Below are positions 5,381 through 8,898 of a stretch of 8,898 bases of DNA, piece by piece; within the stretch, counting starts at the first letter, position 1, and each line of letters begins with the position of its first letter. Position numbers and translations under genes: made by a program. The stretch covers positions 4,324 to 13,221 of the forward strand of contig PXQZ01000042.1 of assembly GCA_003021755.1 (NCBI GenBank). The letters run 5' to 3'. Origin of the DNA: Halobacteriales archaeon QH_8_67_36. GTDB lineage: Archaea; Halobacteriota; Halobacteria; Halobacteriales; Haloarculaceae. The notes under the pieces are model-generated. The model saw only the letters and a list, made by a program, of their open reading frames with translations. It did no database searches and was not told where the DNA came from.

Positions 5381-6333
5381 CTCCTGGTCGTCGACGGCTT
5401 CGCCGTCTGCTCGGGGTGTCTCGAGTACCGCTCCAGGAGTTCGGCGATGCTGAAGAGGACCGCGAGCGTCGCGGCCTCGAAGTACAGCGCCTCTCCGAAG
5501 GCAAGACTCGTCGTCAGCGCCCCGAGGATGGCGATGGACATCAGTAGGTCGATGTCGAGGGTCAGGTTACGTGCCGAGTAGTAGCCGTCCCGAAGGATGG
5601 CCTGCCCGCCGACGGCGACGGCGACCAGAAAGAGCAGGTCGGCGACGTGGAGGGCGCTTCCCAGTGTCGTCCCGACCGGCGTGTTCACGCCGGGAAGCAG
5701 GAACTCCAAGACGAGCCCGGCCGCCAGGAAGACCCCGCTGACCCACGTTTTGAGCGCCCGTGGGCTGGTCCAGAGCTCCCCGTCGGTCCCCGCGTCGGTC
5801 GTGCCGGACCTCGTACTGTCCGTGACCTCGTACCCCGCGCTCTCGATGGCGGCGACGATGGCCTCCGTCGTCGGGCCGCTCGCCGTCACCGTGAGGACCA
5901 CCGTCCCCGTCGTGGGCTGTGTCTCGTAGCTCCCCAGGCCATCGAGCGTCGACAGGGCCGACCCGACCGTCTCCGCACAGGAAGCACAGTCCATCTCCGG
6001 GACCGAGAGCCGGAGCGACTCCGTCTCCTCCTCGACGGCATATCCGGCCGACCGTATCCGCTCGGCTATCGCCGCCTCGGTGGTTGCCGCCCCGTCGTAG
6101 GTCACCGTCACCGTCCCGGTGGTCATCTGCGGGTCGACGGACTCGACGCCGCCCAACGTCTCGATGCTGGCCTCGACCTTGTCCACACAGGAGGGACAGT
6201 TCATCTCCGGGACGGCGAACCGACTGACGACGTGTCCGCTCGCGAGTTCCCCCTCGTCCGACGCGCGTGACTCGCCACCGGGCCAGCCCGTCTCCGGGGC
6301 TCCCTCGTCCGTGTTCGGTTCCTCTCCGGTCAT
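5377..6333 (-). CDS. zntA: Zn/Cd/Pb-type P1B ATPase, N-terminal metal-binding and membrane piece of a split gene
   Basis: A 318-residue piece counted from the ATG at 6333. It has an acidic leader, then two heavy-metal-associated domains: residues about 37-100 with MNCPSC (C46, C49) and about 107-170 with MDCASC (C116, C119). Four membrane helices follow at roughly 192-213, 226-246, 256-278 and 280-300. The helix-linker sequence LFSIAELLERYS is normal for the family, but the remaining 14 residues (RHPEQTAKPSTTRR) are out-of-frame sequence ending at the TGA. Translated one frame over, the same DNA reads ADGEAVDDQEMTVPVEE, the expected entry to the actuator domain. An in-frame ATG at 6396 would add 21 residues but lies upstream of the TATA box, so I chose 6333. 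The intact ancestor was probably one protein of about 870 residues; a formal annotation would likely call the pair a frameshifted pseudogene. Confidence 0.9.
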   Translation of the reverse strand: MTGEEPNTDEGAPETGWPGGESRASDEGELASGHVVSRFAVPEMNCPSCVDKVEASIETLGGVESVDPQMTTGTVTVTYDGAATTEAAIAERIRSAGYAVEEETESLRLSVPEMDCASCAETVGSALSTLDGLGSYETQPTTGTVVLTVTASGPTTEAIVAAIESAGYEVTDSTRSGTTDAGTDGELWTSPRALKTWVSGVFLAAGLVLEFLLPGVNTPVGTTLGSALHVADLLFLVAVAVGGQAILRDGYYSARNLTLDIDLLMSIAILGALTTSLAFGEALYFEAATLAVLFSIAELLERYSRHPEQTAKPSTTRR

Positions 6334-6354
6334 TACCGACGCTAGGCTACGGCG

Positions 6355-6364
6355 TTTTATTAAA
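6355..6364 (-). promoter_or_regulatory. TATA box of the metal ATPase gene
   Basis: On the minus strand this reads TTTAATAAAA, 22-31 nt upstream of the ATG at 6333. It is the best TATA match in the window and fits a leaderless start. The surrounding GTTTAATAAAAC is itself nearly palindromic and could double as an operator. Confidence 0.65.
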
Positions 6365-6399
6365 CTGACTGTTATCGAACGGGCCTTGGACGCCACAAA

Positions 6400-6428
6400 T
6401 TATTAAAACATTTGAGTTTAGTTAATAA
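6400..6428. promoter_or_regulatory. A/T-rich dyad upstream of the metal ATPase promoter
   Basis: TTATTAA (6400-6406) and TTAATAA (6422-6428) are perfect inverted copies. An inner AAC/GTT pair is offset by TAG. The dyad lies about 36-64 nt upstream of the pump TATA box, in an otherwise GC-rich region. It resembles a binding site for a dimeric regulator or an additional promoter element; which one cannot be told. Confidence 0.4.
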
Positions 6429-6502
6429 CGCTACCCGGCCCCCTTCTCTAATAGACGGACCGTGGTACGGCTACTGTCCTGCGATTCCGATAGTGGGTAG
6501 TC

Positions 6503-6521
6503 GTTACTGAGGGGTAGTAAC
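6503..6521. repeat. Short perfect inverted repeat GTTACT-N7-AGTAAC
   Basis: Arms 6503-6508 and 6516-6521 are exact inverted copies around GAGGGGT. It ends four bases before a GTG at 6525 that opens the coding-like stretch, so it could be an old operator of that gene. Confidence 0.4.
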
Positions 6522-6524
6522 ACA

Positions 6525-6800
6525 GTGCATCATCTGAAAAACATTTATCAGCTTTATTGTCCTTCCATCGGATACACGACGTTACTCGCGGCAGCGGCGG
6601 AGACGGACGAAGCGGTCGTCCGGGCCATCGCTATGGCTATCGACGAGCGGGACCGGACTCCACGGAACTCGAAGAGTTCCGGCCGGACCTACGAGCGGCC
6701 GGCCGACGAGTGCGGCGACTTCTGACCCGGCACGGTGCCGGCGTCCGTTTTCGCGCCGGCCACGCGGTCGTGTTACTTCAGCAGCAATGGACTCAGGGAG
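6525..6800 (+). pseudogene. Decayed small haloarchaeal gene, possibly a HalOD1-domain protein
   Basis: No frame is intact, yet segments with strong G/C third positions look like pieces of one small protein. Frame one (from GTG 6525) gives ETDEAVVRAIAMAIDERD. A shifted frame then gives PDSTELEEF. The first frame again gives TYERPADECGDF before a TGA at 6723-6725. The shifted frame then gives GAGVRFRAGHAVVLL. From memory, the HalOD1 output domain has a similar order: an A-V-A-x-x-x-x-x-D-P-T-E-L helix, a Y-E-x-x-D-x-D-x-L-D-x-L-F segment, then a V-x-F-x-x-x-G-x-x-V hairpin. The assignment is tentative; at least two or three frame changes would be needed. Confidence 0.35.
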
Positions 6801-6815
6801 CCAGAAAGCTCACAC

Positions 6816-6845
6816 GCTTGCAGCTTTGGCTCACGGGCCGCAAGC
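6816..6845. repeat. Hairpin GCTTGC-N18-GCAAGC
   Basis: Perfect 6-bp arms (6816-6821 and 6840-6845) enclose 18 bases containing GGC and GCC stretches. It sits directly after the coding-like remnant and 13 bases before a stronger hairpin. Confidence 0.4.
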
Positions 6846-6858
6846 CCGCTCGCCAAGA

Positions 6859-6879
6859 CGAGGGACCGTCGGTCCCTCG
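6859..6879. repeat. Perfect 9-bp hairpin CGAGGGACC-GTC-GGTCCCTCG
   Basis: Arms 6859-6867 and 6871-6879 are exactly complementary around a 3-base loop, giving a very stable stem. No T-run follows, so it is not a classic archaeal terminator. It may be a structured RNA element, a repeat relic or a protein-binding palindrome. Confidence 0.5.
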
Positions 6880-6934
6880 CGACTCGCGGCTCGCTGTCGC
6901 TCGACTAACCACTGCCGGTAGTCACCTGCTGTAA

Positions 6935-6940
6935 CTTATC
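6935..6940 (+). promoter_or_regulatory. TATA-like box for the ABC exporter operon
   Basis: CTTATC lies 25-30 nt before the ATG at 6965, within the A/T-rich string AACTTATCTATC. The spacing favours ATG 6965 over the GTG at 6959 as the start. Confidence 0.5.
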
Positions 6941-6944
6941 TATC

Positions 6945-6965
6945 TCGCCGCCCTAGCGGTGGCGA
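6945..6965. repeat. Inverted repeat overlapping the ABC operon start
   Basis: TCGCCGCC (6945-6952) and GGTGGCGA (6958-6965) pair at seven of eight positions plus one G-T wobble, around CTAGC. The repeat spans from just after the TATA box to the first base of the ATG. A repressor bound there would block initiation; this is inference. Confidence 0.4.
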
Positions 6966-7999
6966 TGACAGCGAGCGAGTCGGTGGCGGAGACCGAGGCG
7001 TCGGGGGGACAGGCGACGGAGTCCGGCGCCGACGCGGTGACCGGCGACCCGGCCGTCGTCGTCGACGGACTCAGGAAGACGTTCGGACGCGGTCCCAAGG
7101 CCGTGACGGCGGTCGACGGCGTGTCCCTCGCCGTAGAGCGTGGGTCGGTCGTCGGCCTGCTCGGGCCGAACGGGGCCGGAAAGACGACGCTCATCAAGTC
7201 GATCCTGGGGATGATCGTTCCGGACGAGGGCGACGTGTACATCGGCGGTGTCGACGCCCGGGCGTCGCCACGGGCCGCCTACGTGGACGTCGACGCGATG
7301 CTTGAGGGCGCGCGCAACGACTACTGGCGTCTCACCGTCCGGGAGAACCTGCGCTACTTCGCGACCGTCAGTGGCGTCGACCCGGACTCGGTCGCCGCCC
7401 GCCACGACCGCCTGCTGGAGCGACTCGACCTCGCCGGGAAAGCCGACACAGCGGTCCGTGACCTCTCGCGGGGGATGAAACAGAAGGTGTCGCTCGCGAG
7501 CGTGCTGGCCGGCGGGGCGAGCGTCCTCTTCCTGGACGAGCCGACGCTCGGGCTGGACGTGGGGAGCTCCCGCACGCTCCAGCGGGAGCTACGCCGACTG
7601 GTCGAAGAGGAAGACCTCACGGTGATTCTCAGCAGTCACGACATGGACGTGGTCGAACGGGTCTGTGACCGGGTCGTCATCGTCTCCGAGGGGCGGGTCG
7701 TCGCCGACGACACTGTCGACGCACTCTCGGGGACCGACGACAGCCACCGGCTCGAACTCACGAGCGCCGATTTCGACGACGCGCTGCTCTCGACGCTGAG
7801 CGAGCGAGCAGCCGTGGTCGGAACCGAGTCACTGGAACGGGGCGGCTGCGTCGAGGTCCGCACCGACAGCGACGGACTCTACGCGCTGCTGGCCGTGCTC
7901 GACGAGCACGGCGTCACGCTCGACCGAGTCCAGAGTGTCGAGCGGGACCTCGAAACGGCCTTCGTCGACCTCACCGGGATGGACGGGCCCGACAGATGA
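6965..7999 (+). CDS. ABC transporter ATP-binding protein (ABC-2 exporter type)
   Basis: A 344-residue cytoplasmic ATPase that powers the permease encoded next. After a low-complexity acidic leader (1-28) come Walker A GPNGAGKTT (67-75), the signature LSRGMKQ (167-173), Walker B SVLFLDEP (186-193) with catalytic E192, the D-loop LGLDV (195-199) and switch histidine H225. The segment where the Q-loop glutamine is expected reads MLEGARNDYWRLTVREN, with E114 apparently in place of Q. This variant Q-loop also occurs, as I recall, in a subset of ABC-2-type ATPases. Residues beyond about 255 form the extra C-terminal domain of DrrA/NatA-like proteins. An in-frame GTG at 6959 would add two residues. 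The stop overlaps the permease start as ATGA, implying translational coupling. The substrate is unknown. Confidence 0.93.
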   Translation: MTASESVAETEASGGQATESGADAVTGDPAVVVDGLRKTFGRGPKAVTAVDGVSLAVERGSVVGLLGPNGAGKTTLIKSILGMIVPDEGDVYIGGVDARASPRAAYVDVDAMLEGARNDYWRLTVRENLRYFATVSGVDPDSVAARHDRLLERLDLAGKADTAVRDLSRGMKQKVSLASVLAGGASVLFLDEPTLGLDVGSSRTLQRELRRLVEEEDLTVILSSHDMDVVERVCDRVVIVSEGRVVADDTVDALSGTDDSHRLELTSADFDDALLSTLSERAAVVGTESLERGGCVEVRTDSDGLYALLAVLDEHGVTLDRVQSVERDLETAFVDLTGMDGPDR

Positions 8000-8892
8000 G
8001 TGCCGACAAGCCGAAGACGGGACCCACCGACGGCTCGGGGACCCCGCCCGCCGACGGGCCGGATGCCGCGTCTGTCGACGGCTCGGTACCCGGGACTGCC
8101 GACGGGACGACGCCGCGACGGGCCGGCTACCGACACCTGATGCGGGCGGTGCTCTATCGGGAATACCTCGTCTTCGTCCGTTACCCGGCCAACGCCGTCG
8201 GCGGTATCGTGGTCGCGCTGTTCTTTTTCGGCCTGCTGTTCTACGGCGGGCGGATGCTGGCGGGGCAGGCGCTGACGGACTCCATCGAGGGCATCATCGT
8301 CGGCTACTTCCTCTGGACGCTGTCGGTCGGGGCGTACTCCTCGATGTCGAACGACATCGGGAGCGAGGTCCAGTGGGGGACGCTGGAACGCCACGTCATG
8401 ACGCCCTTCGGCTTCGCGCCGGTCGCGCTGCTGAAAGGCGCCGCGAAGCTCGTTCGAACGTTCCTGACCTCGGTGTTCATCCTCGCCGTGATGCTCGTGA
8501 TGACGGGCACCACGCTCAGCCTGAACGTCGTCACCGTCGTCACCGTGGCGGCGCTCACGATAGTGTCCGTGCTGGGGCTGGGGTTTGCCGCCGGTGGGAT
8601 AACCGTCCTCTACAAACGGGTGGGCAACTGGCTCAACCTGCTTCAGTTCGGGTTCATCGTCCTCATCTCGGCGCCGGCACTGGACCTCGGCTGGGCCAGA
8701 CTGCTACCGCTGGCCCACGGCAGCGCGCTCCTCCAGCGGGCGATGGTCGACGGCACCCGGCTCTGGGAGTTCTCGCTGCCCGACATCGCGCTGCTGGTCG
8801 GGGTCGCGGCGGGCTACTTGGCCGGCGGCTATCTGGTCTTCCAGCTTGCGACCCGGCGGGCGCGGCGACTGGGCGTGCTGGGGGACTACTGA
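7996..8892 (+). CDS. ABC-2 type permease
   Basis: A 298-residue integral membrane protein, the channel partner of the preceding ATPase. A hydrophilic leader (about 1-45) has loose DG-rich repeats (TDGSG, ADGPD, VDGSV, ADGTT). About six membrane segments follow: near 65-85 (GGIVVALFFFGLLFYGG), 97-117, 151-174, 177-206, 212-230 and 262-285. A positively charged tail RRARRLGVLGDY ends the protein. The conserved ABC-2 element is GTLERHVMTPFGF (128-140), the coupling-helix region after TM2. With one ATPase gene and one permease gene, the functional exporter is probably two copies of each. The cargo (drug, lipid, polysaccharide or other) cannot be inferred. The stop is six bases from the window end. 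Confidence 0.92.
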   Translation: MSADKPKTGPTDGSGTPPADGPDAASVDGSVPGTADGTTPRRAGYRHLMRAVLYREYLVFVRYPANAVGGIVVALFFFGLLFYGGRMLAGQALTDSIEGIIVGYFLWTLSVGAYSSMSNDIGSEVQWGTLERHVMTPFGFAPVALLKGAAKLVRTFLTSVFILAVMLVMTGTTLSLNVVTVVTVAALTIVSVLGLGFAAGGITVLYKRVGNWLNLLQFGFIVLISAPALDLGWARLLPLAHGSALLQRAMVDGTRLWEFSLPDIALLVGVAAGYLAGGYLVFQLATRRARRLGVLGDY

Positions 8893-8898
8893 CGCCCC

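Larger units (their letters stand above)
6334..6964. other. Gene-poor interval of about 630 bp between the metal ATPase and the ABC exporter
   Basis: From left to right it holds the ATPase promoter (6355-6364), an A/T-rich dyad (6400-6428), the GTTACT/AGTAAC dyad (6503-6521), a coding-like but multiply frameshifted stretch (about 6580-6800), two hairpins (6816-6845, 6859-6879), a run of CGACTCGCGGCTCG-like GC-rich units (6878-6905), and the exporter promoter with an inverted repeat at the start codon (6945-6965). No intact gene is seen on either strand. Confidence 0.6.

Noticed and set aside
6859..6879. Transcription terminator
   Set aside because: The stem is strong but no T-run follows, and archaeal termination mainly depends on T-tracts.
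6557..6934. 125-codon plus-strand frame as an intact gene
   Set aside because: Its first part is in the wrong frame relative to the coding-like signal and its last part translates the hairpin region. Only its middle looks like protein, so I treat the region as a pseudogene.
1..8898. CRISPR array or defence system
   Set aside because: There are no regularly spaced identical repeats, and no nuclease, helicase or toxin-antitoxin family among the readable genes.

Overview
The window is a chromosomal segment of a haloarchaeon (class Halobacteria, plausibly a Haloarcula/Halomicrobium relative). The evidence is high GC with strong G/C third positions, acidic proteins, mostly leaderless starts with an A/T-rich TATA-like box about 25-30 nt upstream, a U73 archaeal tRNA-Thr, and families seen mainly in haloarchaea (DUF5785, DUF7344, archaeal GTP cyclohydrolase III). 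No integrase, transposase, CRISPR array or rRNA is visible.

Layout, left to right. A membrane-anchored C-terminus (to 92) is cut by the window edge. Two small haloarchaeal proteins follow: DUF5785 (138-437) and a DUF7344 winged-helix-like protein (508-831). GTP cyclohydrolase III, for the riboflavin/F420 route, is at 889-1647. A 226-bp spacer holds an imperfect duplication of that gene's 3' end. Then come a CBS-pair protein with a C-terminal zinc ribbon (1874-2443), a GNAT acetyltransferase (2485-2952) and tRNA-Thr(UGU) (2981-3054). The 3055-3463 interval has no convincing large gene, only a possible minus-strand micro-ORF. A small cupin (3464-3790) ends tail-to-tail against a Zn/Cd/Pb-type P1B ATPase on the minus strand (6333 down to 3791).

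The ATPase is the most striking item. Its reading frame is broken where the second membrane-helix pair joins the actuator domain. One piece carries two metal-binding domains and four helices; the other carries every catalytic motif. The two ORFs overlap by an ATGA, and roughly 20 linker residues expected at the junction appear to be missing. This is either a recent inactivating deletion, an assembly error, or (less likely) a coupled two-subunit pump.

Upstream of the pump is a 630-bp interval (6334-6964). It has the pump promoter, two dyads, what looks like the multiply frameshifted remnant of a small haloarchaeal gene (possibly a HalOD1 domain), and two hairpins. The window closes with a two-gene ABC-2 exporter: an ATPase (6965-7999) and a six-helix permease (7996-8892), coupled by another ATGA overlap.

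I do not see a complete new multi-gene system. The points most worth checking are the split pump, the decayed gene and operator-like dyads beside it, the 3'-end duplication after the cyclohydrolase, and the micro-ORF next to the tRNA.
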